Assembly (NCBI GenBank): GCA_037968895.1
Contig: JBBKWJ010000200.1
Coordinates: 1-35,916 of the forward strand
Reading direction: 5' to 3'
DNA: 35,916 nt
Source: JBBKWJ01 sp037968895
GTDB taxonomy: Bacteria > Actinomycetota > Acidimicrobiia > Acidimicrobiales > SZUA-35
Positions 7,726 through 15,795 of this stretch are shown here, piece after piece. Numbering within the stretch: the first letter of the stretch is position 1; each line of letters opens with the position of its first letter. The notes below the pieces were generated by a model. That model was not told where the DNA came from, searched no databases, and worked only from the letters and a program-made list of their open reading frames with translations. Both the position numbers and the translations under genes were made by a program.

Positions 7726-8930
7726 GAAGTCGACTCCGGCTCTTTGCCCTCGTCGGAGTTGTCGCTACGGCGGTTGACTTTGTTGTCTTTCGGCTGCTCG
7801 CTGATCGAGGCCTGATCAGGGCCGACATATTGGCCCTTGCGCTCGCTGCGCTTCTTGCGTATGTCGGCAACCGGTTTCTCACGTTTCGCGCCGAGACGGA
7901 GGCGAGGTGGGTCAGGCAGCCCAGCCTGTTCGCCCTCACGGCAGCGCTTGCTGGTTTCGTCGACATCGCAACCGTTGTTGTCGGCAATGCTCTCGACTTC
8001 AACCTCGATCTGGTAAAGGTCGTCGCAATCGCGTTTGCCGCAATGGTGAGATGGACCGCGTATCGGCTGATCCTGTTCAAGGTGGTACGTCGTGAGATGG
8101 GCGAGCGAAGGCGTAGGCCCCCGGTTGATGCCCCCCACCGACTAACGGTTGTAGTTCCCGCCTACAACGAGGGCGAACGGATCGCTCACACTATTTCCGA
8201 GCTGCAGGCGACCCTCGAGCCAGTCCTTGGTCGAGACGACGTCGAGATCCTGGTTGTTGACGACGGATCATCAGATAACACTGTTGAGCTGGCCAAGGGC
8301 GCAGGGGCGACCGTGCTTGCCCAGCCCCAAAATCGGGGCAAGGGCGCCGCCGTTCGGGCGGGTGTCATTGCGGCGACGGGGCGGTCGGTCGTGTTCACTG
8401 ACGCCGATCTGGCCTACCCACCCGACACTGTGCTCCAGGTGCTCTCGCAACTCGAGATGGGTTGGGACGTAGTTGCGGGCAGCCGCCGCCACCAAGAGAC
8501 GACAACATTGGTGAAAGCACGCAGAGTCCGTGAGCTCGGTGGACGGATGGTCAACTGGCTGACCCACCTTGTTCTTCTCGGTCACTTTCGAGACACTCAA
8601 TGCGGCCTGAAGGGATTCAGGGGCGACATCGGACGGGTAATCTTCGAACGTTGCCAAATTGATGGATTCGCCTTTGACGTTGAGATCTTCCTGATCAGCG
8701 AGCAAGACCGGCTCTCGCTGACCGAAGTTCCGGTTGCGGTCGAGAATCGGCAGGCTTCGTCGGTGAGGCTGATTGGCGACACCTTGAAGCTGCTGCAAGA
8801 TCTGCTGATCGTCCGCCGGGCGGCGGGCAAGGGCTTCTACATGCCCAATCCTCAACAGCTGGCTATCCTGACCGAACGTGTAGATGAGGCGGAGCCATCT
8901 ACTAAGCCTTCCCGCTCCCAGGAGAACTAA
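7722..8930 (+). CDS. GtrA-like membrane domain fused to a GT2 polyprenyl-phosphate glycosyltransferase
   Basis: The 402-residue protein joins two modules. Residues 1-122 form a GtrA-like four-helix membrane domain with the GNRFLTF motif (49-55). Residues about 139-360 are a family 2 glycosyltransferase of the dolichyl/polyprenyl-phosphate hexose synthase type: VVPAYNEGERI (143-153), VDDGSSDNT (179-187), the metal-binding TDADLAYPP (226-234), NRGKGAA, and DTQCGLKGF (291-299). The GT2 domain would transfer glucose or mannose from a nucleotide sugar to polyprenyl phosphate at the inner membrane face; GtrA domains are linked to flipping such carriers. Here GtrA is N-terminal, whereas the order I know best is GT2 then GtrA. 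Overlap of 4 bp with the GT-C gene suggests translational coupling. Confidence 0.85.
   Translation: MRSRLRLFALVGVVATAVDFVVFRLLADRGLIRADILALALAALLAYVGNRFLTFRAETEARWVRQPSLFALTAALAGFVDIATVVVGNALDFNLDLVKVVAIAFAAMVRWTAYRLILFKVVRREMGERRRRPPVDAPHRLTVVVPAYNEGERIAHTISELQATLEPVLGRDDVEILVVDDGSSDNTVELAKGAGATVLAQPQNRGKGAAVRAGVIAATGRSVVFTDADLAYPPDTVLQVLSQLEMGWDVVAGSRRHQETTTLVKARRVRELGGRMVNWLTHLVLLGHFRDTQCGLKGFRGDIGRVIFERCQIDGFAFDVEIFLISEQDRLSLTEVPVAVENRQASSVRLIGDTLKLLQDLLIVRRAAGKGFYMPNPQQLAILTERVDEAEPSTKPSRSQEN
8921..8925 (+). promoter_or_regulatory. Shine-Dalgarno GGAGA deciding the manB GTG start
   Basis: GGAGA lies 6 nt before the GTG at 8932. It sits in the last codons of the preceding gene, so manB is read from an SD immediately at the gene junction. 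Confidence 0.6.
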
Positions 8931-8931
8931 C

Positions 8932-10284
8932 GTGCGTGATCTTGATCTGATTGTGAAGGCCTACGACATTCGAGGCACCTACCCCGATCAGATCGACGCC
9001 GACACGTGTCGAGCTCTCGGCGTTGGCTTCGCGGTCTTTGTTCGCCAAGCCGAACCAACCACCTCCCAGGTCGTCATTGGTCGTGACATGCGCCCGTCTG
9101 GACCCGAACTTGTCGACGCATTTGCCGACGGCGTGCAGAGCCAGGGACTCGACGTGCTCGACATCGGGCTTGCCTCAACCGACCTGATGTACTTCGCTTC
9201 CGGTTCGCTCAACTGCCCTGGTGCGATGTTCACTGCGTCGCACAATCCGGCCGGCTACAACGGCATAAAGATGTGCCTCTCGAGTGCAGCCCCGATCGGT
9301 CAAGAATCGGGTCTCGCCGAGATCAAGGCGGTCGCAATTGCAGGAGCAGCGAACGCTGCCACACGGGGGAGCCGTCGGTCAGACGATCTGCTCAGCGGCT
9401 TCGCGGCCCATGTACACAGCTTCATGAATCGAGACGGGCTCCGTCCGTTAAAGGTTGTCGCCGACACTGCGAACGGCATGGGTGGGCTCGTCGTCCCTGC
9501 GATTTTCGAGGGCCTCCCGTACGAGGTCGAGATCTTGTTTCCTGAGCTTGACGGGACGTTCCCGAATCACCCAGCCGATCCGCTCAACACCGACAACCTT
9601 CGTGACCTCCAAGCCAGGGTGCTCGAGACCGGTGCCGATATCGGACTCGCCTTCGATGGTGATGCCGATCGCGTGTTCCTTGTTGACGAGAAGGCGCAAC
9701 CGGTGCCCGGCTCGCTCACGACTGCGTTGCTGGCGAGGGCGATTCTCACCGACAATCCTGGCGAATCGGTAATTTACAATCTGATCTGCTCGAAATCAGT
9801 ACCCGAGACGATCAAAGAGTTCGGTGGAACTCCGATCCGCTCACGCGTAGGCCATTCGTTTATCAAGCAGATCATGGCCGAGACCGGCGCTATCTTCGGC
9901 GGCGAGCATTCGGCGCACTACTACTTCCGTGACAACTGGCGGGCCGACTCTGGCATCATTGCCGCCGTCATGATTCTCGAACAGCTCTCACGGGCGTCTG
10001 TGCCGCTCTCTGAGCTACTCGATCCGCTCAACCCATACCGTGCGTCAGGCGAGATTAATACTACGGTCGCCGACGCTGCAGCTGTGATCGAAGCCGTTGC
10101 TGCACACTACGAAGACGCCTCACAGGACCGCCTCGACGGGCTCACTGTTGACCTCGGCGACTGGTGGTTCAACCTCCGTGCCTCGAACACTGAACCGCTC
10201 CTTCGTCTCAACCTTGAGGCCGCCAATGAGGCCGAAGTATCCAGTCGCGTTGCTGAAGTGCAGTCGATCATGGCCGGTGCGTAG
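8932..10284 (+). CDS. manB: Phosphomannomutase/phosphoglucomutase
   Basis: The 450-residue protein is an alpha-D-phosphohexomutase interconverting mannose-6-P and mannose-1-P (often glucose phosphates too), feeding GDP-mannose synthesis. It starts with VKAYDIRGTYP, the family's N-terminal signature. The active-site serine loop is TASHNP (Ser103), the Mg2+ loop is DGDADR (242-247), the sugar-specificity loop is GEHSAHYYF (from 324), and the phosphate-binding loop is RASNTEP (416-422). Length is normal. GTG at 8932 is preferred over an upstream in-frame ATG because of the GGAGA SD and because the family starts here. One base separates it from the upstream gene and 6 bp from manA, so this is an operon. 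Confidence 0.93.
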   Translation: MRDLDLIVKAYDIRGTYPDQIDADTCRALGVGFAVFVRQAEPTTSQVVIGRDMRPSGPELVDAFADGVQSQGLDVLDIGLASTDLMYFASGSLNCPGAMFTASHNPAGYNGIKMCLSSAAPIGQESGLAEIKAVAIAGAANAATRGSRRSDDLLSGFAAHVHSFMNRDGLRPLKVVADTANGMGGLVVPAIFEGLPYEVEILFPELDGTFPNHPADPLNTDNLRDLQARVLETGADIGLAFDGDADRVFLVDEKAQPVPGSLTTALLARAILTDNPGESVIYNLICSKSVPETIKEFGGTPIRSRVGHSFIKQIMAETGAIFGGEHSAHYYFRDNWRADSGIIAAVMILEQLSRASVPLSELLDPLNPYRASGEINTTVADAAAVIEAVAAHYEDASQDRLDGLTVDLGDWWFNLRASNTEPLLRLNLEAANEAEVSSRVAEVQSIMAGA

Positions 10285-10290
10285 CCCATC

Positions 10291-11472
10291 GTGATCGAAC
10301 GCCTCGACCCCATAATTCGCCACAACGCGTGGGGCGATTTCGAGGCAATTGCGACAATGCAGGGTCGGCCTCGAGCCGAGCAGCCAGAAGCCGAACTCTG
10401 GATGGGGGCACACCCGCTTGGACCAAGCATCGTGCGGTCGTCTGGAGAACCGCTCAACCGTTGGATCGAGCACTCGCCGAACGTCCTGCTAGGCCACGAC
10501 GTCGCTCACCGCTTCGGCCAGTTGCCGTTTCTGGCAAAAGTGTTGGCGGCCGCCGAACCGTTGTCGATCCAGGCGCACCCGTCGCTAGACCAAGCAACCG
10601 TTGGGTTTGCTCGCGAAGAGGCGGCCGGTATTCCGCGTGATGCGAGGGAGCGGACCTATCGCGATGCAAACCACAAGCCGGAACTCATCTGTGCGCTAAC
10701 GCCGTTTGAGGCGAAGTGCGGTTTCAGAACCTTGGCCGACTCTCGACGACTCTTTGCGCAACTCACTGACGCTGGTCTCGACCCCATTCGCGCCCGATTG
10801 GCGAGCGCTGGAGCCGACGATGTTGTCATCCGCGACGTGCTGAGTTGGCTGCTCCGACTTGACGAAGCATCGAAGGCCGAGCTCGTCGGGGCCGTTCGTC
10901 GCGGCGTCGCCAAGGCGGAGTCAGGCGAATACAGCCCTGAATTTGCCTGGGTCGAGCCAATGCATGCCTTGTACAACGACGACCCTGGTGTCATCGTTGC
11001 CCTGCTGTTGAACCATGTGGTGCTGGAGCCAGGCGAAGCGCTGTTTCTCGAGTCTGGCAATGTCCATTCCTACCTCAAGGGGGTCGGTGTGGAGCTCATG
11101 GCCAATAGTGACAACGTGATTCGGTGCGGGCTCACCCCGAAACACGTCGACATCGAGGAACTCATCGCCGTCGTGAATTACGTGCCAGGTAGTCCGCCAA
11201 TTCAGCGGCCCGTCGGACCGATTCATACGTTTGCGTCGCCGGTACCAGAGTTTTCACTCACCAGAGTGACCGAGGCCTCCGGCTACCGCTTCACACCAAC
11301 CGGACCCGAGATTCTGCTTGTGACGAGTGGCGAATTTGCCGTTTCCACGACTGATGCCACCGACCCCGTCGTCCTTGGGCACGGCGACGTTGTGTTTGTT
11401 GGGGCGGGGTCGGGATCATGTCGGGCCGATGGCCACGGCATGCTGTGGCGATGCACCTCCGGAAACATCTGA
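10291..11472 (+). CDS. manA: Mannose-6-phosphate isomerase, type I
   Basis: The 393-residue cupin enzyme interconverts fructose-6-P and mannose-6-P with zinc. Characteristic segments are IIRHNAWGDFEAIA at the N-terminus, LSIQAHPSLDQA (zinc ligands Gln and His), YRDANHKPELICALTPFEAKCG, and GVGVELMANSDNVIRCGLTPKHVD, which carries the usual class I signature. The start is GTG, 6 bp after the manB stop. Its position directly after manB matches the pmmA/manA pair of other actinobacteria. A second, unrelated isomerase of possibly the same activity lies two genes downstream (11753-12781), which makes the division of labour an open question. Confidence 0.93.
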   Translation: MIERLDPIIRHNAWGDFEAIATMQGRPRAEQPEAELWMGAHPLGPSIVRSSGEPLNRWIEHSPNVLLGHDVAHRFGQLPFLAKVLAAAEPLSIQAHPSLDQATVGFAREEAAGIPRDARERTYRDANHKPELICALTPFEAKCGFRTLADSRRLFAQLTDAGLDPIRARLASAGADDVVIRDVLSWLLRLDEASKAELVGAVRRGVAKAESGEYSPEFAWVEPMHALYNDDPGVIVALLLNHVVLEPGEALFLESGNVHSYLKGVGVELMANSDNVIRCGLTPKHVDIEELIAVVNYVPGSPPIQRPVGPIHTFASPVPEFSLTRVTEASGYRFTPTGPEILLVTSGEFAVSTTDATDPVVLGHGDVVFVGAGSGSCRADGHGMLWRCTSGNI

Positions 11473-11533
11473 CCAGAGCCTGACACGTCACCCCCGGAGC
11501 CGTTACGCTGCGTTGATCTATTCTGGAGAAACT

Positions 11534-11749
11534 ATGACGCTCGACCCCAAACTGCTTAGCATCCTGGCCTGTCCTCAAGACAAGGGGCCACTGGTCTATG
11601 TTGAGAGCGAGTCGGTCCTTGTCAACCCTCGTCTCAAGGTCAGCTATCGCATCGATCAGAACATCCCGGTGATGCTTGTCGACGAGGCCGCATCGCTTGA
11701 AGACGCCGAAGTCGACCGTCTAGTGGCGCTCGCCGGCTCAGAAAGCTAG
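11534..11749 (+). CDS. Trm112-like (UPF0434) mini-protein with a reduced zinc site
   Basis: The 71-residue protein has the Trm112/YcaR pattern LLSILACPQDKGPL, then SYRIDQNIPVMLVDEA. In Trm112 the fold is a small zinc-binding domain that stabilises methyltransferases; bacterial homologues have no settled role. Here only one Cys is left. The usual first CxxC reads CPQD and the second pair is replaced by NPRL, so zinc binding is probably lost. A GGAGA SD lies just upstream of the ATG. The gene sits between manA and the SIS isomerase, 3 bp before the latter, as small UPF0434 genes often do in actinobacterial mannose loci. Confidence 0.8.
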   Translation: MTLDPKLLSILACPQDKGPLVYVESESVLVNPRLKVSYRIDQNIPVMLVDEAASLEDAEVDRLVALAGSES

Positions 11750-11752
11750 AAC

Positions 11753-12781
11753 ATGACCACACCTATCGACACACTCGCAATGCGCGAGGCCGCGCTCAAC
11801 ATGCCAGAGCAGATTCAGGCGGTGCTCGATGGCATCGATGTCATTGGCGGTCTGCCAGATCCAGAGCGAATCGAGCATGTACTCATTCTCGGCATGGGTG
11901 ACAGCGGATTCGGCGGCGATGTCGCGGCTGCGTCGGCTCGTCCATTCTCATCGTTGCCAATCGTCGTCTACGGCGGCTATCTCCCTCCGTCTTGGGTTGG
12001 CCCCTCGTCGCTCGTGATTGCTATCTCGGCGTCGGGGACAACCGAGGAAACCCTCGAGTCGCTCGAGGCTGCGGTCGAAGCTGGTGCGTCACTCGTCGCC
12101 GTTACCGCCGGTGGCGAGCTCGAAGACCTCACTCGTCGAGCGCATGGACCCGTTCTGCCTGTTATTGGTGCTGGCCCGATGCCTCGTGCCTCACTCGGCG
12201 CGCTCGCCGTACCGCCAATGCTTGCACTCGAGCAGCTCGGTCTTTTCCCAGGGGCACGGGTGTGGCTCGCCGAGGCGGTTGAGCAACTCAAGATTCGGCG
12301 CGACCAACTCATGGCAAGCGATAGCCAAGCAACGCAGATCGCCGAGGCGCTCGGAACCAGCATCCCCCTCATCTATGGTGGCGGCGCGATCGGCACAACG
12401 GCAGCCAGACGATGGAAGATGGCCGTCAACCACAACGTGAAATCGCCAGCATTCTGGGCCGCAATGCCTGAGCTGTGCCACAACGAGCTTGTTGGCTGGA
12501 GCGAACAGATTCCAGGGCAGGCCGAACTGTTCTCGCAGGTGCATCTTCGTCATGAGTGGGAGCATCCACAAACTGCTCGCCGATTCGAATATGTCGATGA
12601 GCGCACCCGTTCCGTGATGAACGACATCCTTACCGTGCAGGCCGAGGGCGATGGTCCAATCGCTCAGCTCTTCGACCTCATCATGATGGGTGATCTCGTA
12701 ACTCTCGAGATGGCAGCGGCCCGCGGCATCGACCCTGGCCCCTTGGCTGTGATCGAAGATCTTAAAGACTGGCTGGAGTAG
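11753..12781 (+). CDS. SIS-domain isomerase, bifunctional phosphoglucose/phosphomannose isomerase type
   Basis: The 342-residue protein is a tandem-SIS isomerase of the archaeal/actinobacterial PGI/PMI family. The first SIS domain has ILGMGDSGFGGD and the sugar-phosphate-binding SASGTTEET (92-100). The C-terminal domain has the family motif ELCHNELVGW with the probable catalytic His, preceded by KMAVNHNVKSPAFWAAMPE. Family members convert glucose-6-P or mannose-6-P to fructose-6-P. Mycobacterial relatives next to manA lack a proven activity, so the substrate here is uncertain. It starts 3 bp after the Trm112-like stop and probably ends the mannose operon, because the next gene has its own -10 box. 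Confidence 0.85.
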   Translation: MTTPIDTLAMREAALNMPEQIQAVLDGIDVIGGLPDPERIEHVLILGMGDSGFGGDVAAASARPFSSLPIVVYGGYLPPSWVGPSSLVIAISASGTTEETLESLEAAVEAGASLVAVTAGGELEDLTRRAHGPVLPVIGAGPMPRASLGALAVPPMLALEQLGLFPGARVWLAEAVEQLKIRRDQLMASDSQATQIAEALGTSIPLIYGGGAIGTTAARRWKMAVNHNVKSPAFWAAMPELCHNELVGWSEQIPGQAELFSQVHLRHEWEHPQTARRFEYVDERTRSVMNDILTVQAEGDGPIAQLFDLIMMGDLVTLEMAAARGIDPGPLAVIEDLKDWLE

Positions 12782-12796
12782 TCAGCGTTGGCCTTC

Positions 12797-12802
12797 TAAC
12801 GT
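12797..12802 (+). promoter_or_regulatory. -10 box TAACGT, leaderless arrangement
   Basis: TAACGT is followed by AGGCCG (6 nt) and the ATG at 12809. There is no SD at useful spacing. This suggests the SDR gene has its own promoter although it is only 27 bp from the previous stop. Confidence 0.38.
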
Positions 12803-12808
12803 AGGCCG

Positions 12809-13576
12809 ATGACAGCGACAGACTCCATGCCTCAGACCGTCCTTGTTTCCGGCGCCGGCGGTGGTATCGGCGGCGCCGTTGTTCGCCAACTCGTCGCAAG
12901 TGGCCACAACGTGGTTGCGTTCGACCTGCCTGGCCCCGGGCTCAACGGGTTGGAGGCTCTTGGCCGGTCAGTTGCCGTGATTGCGGGCGACGTGACGAAC
13001 GAGACCGACTGGGATGAGGCTGTCGCTCTGGCCGTCGCTCGGTTTGGCCGCCTCGATGGGCTTGTGAACAATGCCGGTATCGAGGGCGCGATTGCCCCGA
13101 TCGTCGAATACGCAACCGAGATGTTCGACGCCGTCATCAACGTGAACGTCAAAGGCGTATGGCTCGGCATGAAGGCGTGTATGCCGCTTCTGATTGAGGC
13201 TGGCGGCGGCTCGATCGTGAATCTTTCGTCAGTTGCCGGTATTGGCGGAGCTGCCAATCTGGCGCCATACAGCGCGTCGAAACACGCGGTGATTGGTCTG
13301 ACCAAGAGCATCGCCCGAGAACAGGCGTCTGCCGGGATTCGCTGCAACGCAGTGTGTCCGTCACCGATCGACACGCGAATGATGCGATCGCTCGAAGACG
13401 GCATGAAGGGCGAGGGTGGCCGTGAAGAGGCGAGGGCTGCAATTTCGATGGCGATTCCTCTGGGCCGCTACGGCGAGCCAGCCGAGGTGGCCGACCTCAT
13501 CTGCTTCTTGTTATCAGACGAGGCCAGGTTCTTGAGCGGCGCCGCAATCCCCATCGACGGCGCCATGAAGGCCTAG
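12809..13576 (+). CDS. Short-chain dehydrogenase/reductase
   Basis: The 255-residue protein is a classical SDR. It has a glycine-rich NAD(P) motif SGAGGGIG (14-21), Asp39 at the end of beta-2 (VVAFDL), which favours NAD(H), NNAG (87-90), the catalytic Ser in VNLSSVAG (about 141), Tyr154 and Lys158 in YSASK, and the C-terminal FLSGAAIPIDGAMKA that closes the substrate pocket. The substrate cannot be told from sequence; secondary alcohols and 3-oxoacyl compounds are common. It ends 2 bp before the convergent MBL-fold gene's stop. It appears to be a single-gene unit. Confidence 0.88.
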   Translation: MTATDSMPQTVLVSGAGGGIGGAVVRQLVASGHNVVAFDLPGPGLNGLEALGRSVAVIAGDVTNETDWDEAVALAVARFGRLDGLVNNAGIEGAIAPIVEYATEMFDAVINVNVKGVWLGMKACMPLLIEAGGGSIVNLSSVAGIGGAANLAPYSASKHAVIGLTKSIAREQASAGIRCNAVCPSPIDTRMMRSLEDGMKGEGGREEARAAISMAIPLGRYGEPAEVADLICFLLSDEARFLSGAAIPIDGAMKA

Positions 13577-13578
13577 CC

Positions 13579-14199
13579 TCACCAACCGCGGTCGACCCAG
13601 GACTGCAGGCTTGGCCGTTCGGCACCGATGGTGGTGTCGTCCCCGTGACCAGGTAATACGAGGGTGTCGGCATCGAAGGTGAACAGCCGGTGGTCGATCG
13701 ATTCGATGATCGTGTCGAAATCGGCGTCTGCTGGTTTCGTGTTTCCCGGTCCTCCAGGGAAGAGGGTGTCACCGCTGAAGAGCAACGGTTTGTCGACAAG
13801 CTTGAAACACATCGAACCAGGCGTATGGCCGGGGGTCAGAATCGTCTCAAGCGAGAGGCGCCCCACCTGAATCCGGGCGTCGTCCTCGATGATGTAGTCG
13901 TAGCTCGGCAGCATGGCGGCGTCGGCCGCCGTGACCCCGACTTCATAGCCAGCGTTCCGGACCTGAGTGACGGCCTGTATGTGGTCCCAGTGGCCATGGG
14001 TTTCTAGAACCGTGCGGACTCCGAGGGTCTGACAAAGTTCAAGAAGAAGCTCATGCTCATTGGCGGCGTCGAGCATCACAGCTTCGCCGGTAGCCCGGCA
14101 ACGGACCACAAAAACGTTGTTCTCGTAGGGGCCGACGACCACCTTGTGGACTTCGACATCGGTATCGGACCAGTGGAGTGTTGATGTGGGATCGGGCAT
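13579..14199 (-). CDS. Metallo-beta-lactamase-fold hydrolase (glyoxalase II-like)
   Basis: The 206-residue protein has the complete MBL-fold metal site: HGHWDH (His68, His70, Asp72, His73), His125 in TPGHTPGS, Asp144 in FSGDTLF and His185 in LPGHGDD. This set binds two metals, as in hydroxyacylglutathione hydrolase and related thioesterases. The short length, without the C-terminal substrate domain of true GloB, fits the small YcbL-type group. The physiological thioester is unknown. The start is ATG at 14199; an in-frame TTG two codons upstream is less likely because a TATTGT box lies exactly 7 nt before the ATG. It is divergent from ahcY, with 117 bp between. Confidence 0.87.
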   Translation of the reverse strand: MPDPTSTLHWSDTDVEVHKVVVGPYENNVFVVRCRATGEAVMLDAANEHELLLELCQTLGVRTVLETHGHWDHIQAVTQVRNAGYEVGVTAADAAMLPSYDYIIEDDARIQVGRLSLETILTPGHTPGSMCFKLVDKPLLFSGDTLFPGGPGNTKPADADFDTIIESIDHRLFTFDADTLVLPGHGDDTTIGAERPSLQSWVDRGW

Positions 14200-14206
14200 A
14201 GCCAAG

Positions 14207-14212
14207 ACAATA
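14207..14212 (-). promoter_or_regulatory. -10 box TATTGT, leaderless arrangement
   Basis: On the minus strand TATTGT is followed by CTTGGCT (7 nt) and the ATG at 14199. This decides between ATG (14199) and the upstream TTG (14205). Confidence 0.42.
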
Positions 14213-14216
14213 GATC

Positions 14217-14316
14217 GACCTTGGGGTCACTGCCCAGGTAGGCTCGACGGCTGGGCTGAACAGATGTGGGCCAGCGGGCCTCAGCCTTTCCGAACCCAGT
14301 TCAAAAAGGAATCAAA
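14217..14316 (+). promoter_or_regulatory. Structured leader upstream of ahcY
   Basis: The 100 nt before ahcY can form two hairpins. CCTTGGG (14219-14225) pairs with CCCAGG (14233-14238) with one bulged T and a short loop. GGCTGA (14254-14259) pairs with TCAGCC (14281-14286), enclosing GGCC-AGCG-GGCC (14269-14280). An AGGCTCG (14240-14246) recalls the 3' core of the SAH riboswitch, but the 5' core GAGGAGCGCTGC is absent. Regulation of ahcY by this leader is only a possibility. Confidence 0.3.
14305..14310 (+). promoter_or_regulatory. Shine-Dalgarno AAAGGA deciding the ahcY start
   Basis: AAAGGA is 6 nt before the ATG at 14317. An in-frame GTG at 14266 would add 17 residues unlike any AhcY N-terminus. 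Confidence 0.65.
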
Positions 14317-15777
14317 ATGGCATCACGCCCACAGACCCTCGCTGACGGCGACTTCAAGGTCGCCGACATCAACCTCGCAGGCTACGGCCGCAAGCTCATC
14401 GAGCTCGCGGAAGTCGAAATGCCTGGCCTCATGGCCCTTCGCGCCGAGTACTACGACGAGCAACCGCTCGCCGGTGCCCGCATCATGGGCAGCCTGCACA
14501 TGACAATCCAGACTGCGGTCCTCATCGAAACGCTCACCGCCCTCGGTGCCAAGGTTCGTTGGGTCAGCTGCAACATCTTCTCCACCCAAGACGAAGCTGC
14601 TGCTGCTGCTGTCGTTGGTCCAGAAGGCACCACTGACAATCCAGCCGGTGTCCCGGTCTACGCCTGGAAGGGCGAGACGCTGGAAGAATACTGGTGGTGC
14701 ACTGAGCAGGCGCTTCGCTGGCCTGGCCACGACGGTCCAAACCTCATTCTTGACGACGGCGGCGACGCCACCATGCTCGTGCACAACGGCGCCGACTACG
14801 AAGCTGACGGCAAGGTGCCAGACGCAACCGAAGACGATCCTGAAGAGTGGGGCGTCATCATCGACCTGCTCAAGAAGCTCCAAGCGGAAGACAACACGAT
14901 CTTCACCAAGATGGCTCCTGGAATCCGCGGCGTCTCGGAAGAGACCACAACCGGTGTGCATCGTCTCTACGAGATGATGGAAGCGGGCAAGCTTCGTTTC
15001 CCCGGAATCAACGTCAACGACGCCGTCACCAAATCAAAGTTCGACAACAAGTACGGCACTCGCCACAGCCTCCTCGACGGCATCAACCGTGGCACCGACG
15101 TAATGATCGGCGGCAAGCTATGTGTCGTCTTCGGTTATGGCGACGTTGGCAAGGGTTGCGCGGAGGCACTGCGCGGCCAGGGTGCACGCGTTGTGATCAC
15201 CGAGATCGATCCAATCTGCGCCCTGCAGGCTGCAATGGACGGCTACGAGGTCACCACGATTGAGCGTGTGCTCGACCGGGCCGACATCTTTATCACCGCA
15301 ACCGGCAACAAGGGCATCTTGACCGCCGAGATGATGAGCAAGATGAAGCAAGGCGCCATCGTCGGCAACATCGGCCACTTCGACAACGAAATCGACATGG
15401 CCGGCTTGTTCCGCCAGAGCGACATCCAGCGCATCAACATCAAGCCGCAGGTTGACGAGTTCCGGTTCCCTGACGGGCACTCGATCATCGTGCTCTCCGA
15501 AGGTCGTTTGCTCAACCTCGGCAACGCGACCGGTCACCCAAGCTTCGTGATGTCGGCGAGTTTCGCCAATCAGGTGTTGGCCCAGATCGAGCTACACAAA
15601 AACGCGGAGTCCTACGGCACAACCGTCACCGTGCTGCCGAAGTTGCTTGACGAGAAGGTCGCTCGGTTGCACCTTGACGCTCTCGGCGTCAAGCTCACCA
15701 AGCTGTCACAGGAACAAGCCGACTACATCGGCATTCCCGTTGATGGCCCATACAAGCCAGAGCACTACCGCTACTAG
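14317..15777 (+). CDS. ahcY: S-adenosylhomocysteine hydrolase
   Basis: The 486-residue NAD-dependent enzyme splits S-adenosylhomocysteine into adenosine and homocysteine and so keeps the methyl cycle running. Visible are GSLHMTIQTAVLIETL, DDGGDATMLVH, EETTTGVHRLYEM, the NAD motif FGYGDVGKG (272-280) with Glu297 in VVITEIDPI, GNIGHFDNEID, and the C-terminal YKPEHYRY that reaches into the neighbouring subunit. The insert near residues 150-190 is that of the longer actinobacterial/proteobacterial form. The start is set by the AAAGGA SD. It is a monocistronic plus-strand gene between a foldable leader and a long terminator-like hairpin. In mycobacteria sahH lies in the same wider neighbourhood as manB/manA. 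Confidence 0.97.
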   Translation: MASRPQTLADGDFKVADINLAGYGRKLIELAEVEMPGLMALRAEYYDEQPLAGARIMGSLHMTIQTAVLIETLTALGAKVRWVSCNIFSTQDEAAAAAVVGPEGTTDNPAGVPVYAWKGETLEEYWWCTEQALRWPGHDGPNLILDDGGDATMLVHNGADYEADGKVPDATEDDPEEWGVIIDLLKKLQAEDNTIFTKMAPGIRGVSEETTTGVHRLYEMMEAGKLRFPGINVNDAVTKSKFDNKYGTRHSLLDGINRGTDVMIGGKLCVVFGYGDVGKGCAEALRGQGARVVITEIDPICALQAAMDGYEVTTIERVLDRADIFITATGNKGILTAEMMSKMKQGAIVGNIGHFDNEIDMAGLFRQSDIQRINIKPQVDEFRFPDGHSIIVLSEGRLLNLGNATGHPSFVMSASFANQVLAQIELHKNAESYGTTVTVLPKLLDEKVARLHLDALGVKLTKLSQEQADYIGIPVDGPYKPEHYRY

Positions 15778-15795
15778 TAGCGACACCACGAGCTC

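Noticed and set aside
7185..8138. 317-codon minus-strand frame across the GT-C/GtrA-GT2 junction
   Set aside because: It is the antisense of two well-supported genes, with a Ser/Ala/Thr-rich shadow of the acidic tail and no SD or -10 box.
14240..14246. AGGCTCG upstream of ahcY, as part of an SAH riboswitch
   Set aside because: The known SAH riboswitch also needs a GAGGAGCGCTGC-like 5' core pairing with this segment; nothing like it occurs in the 100 nt upstream.
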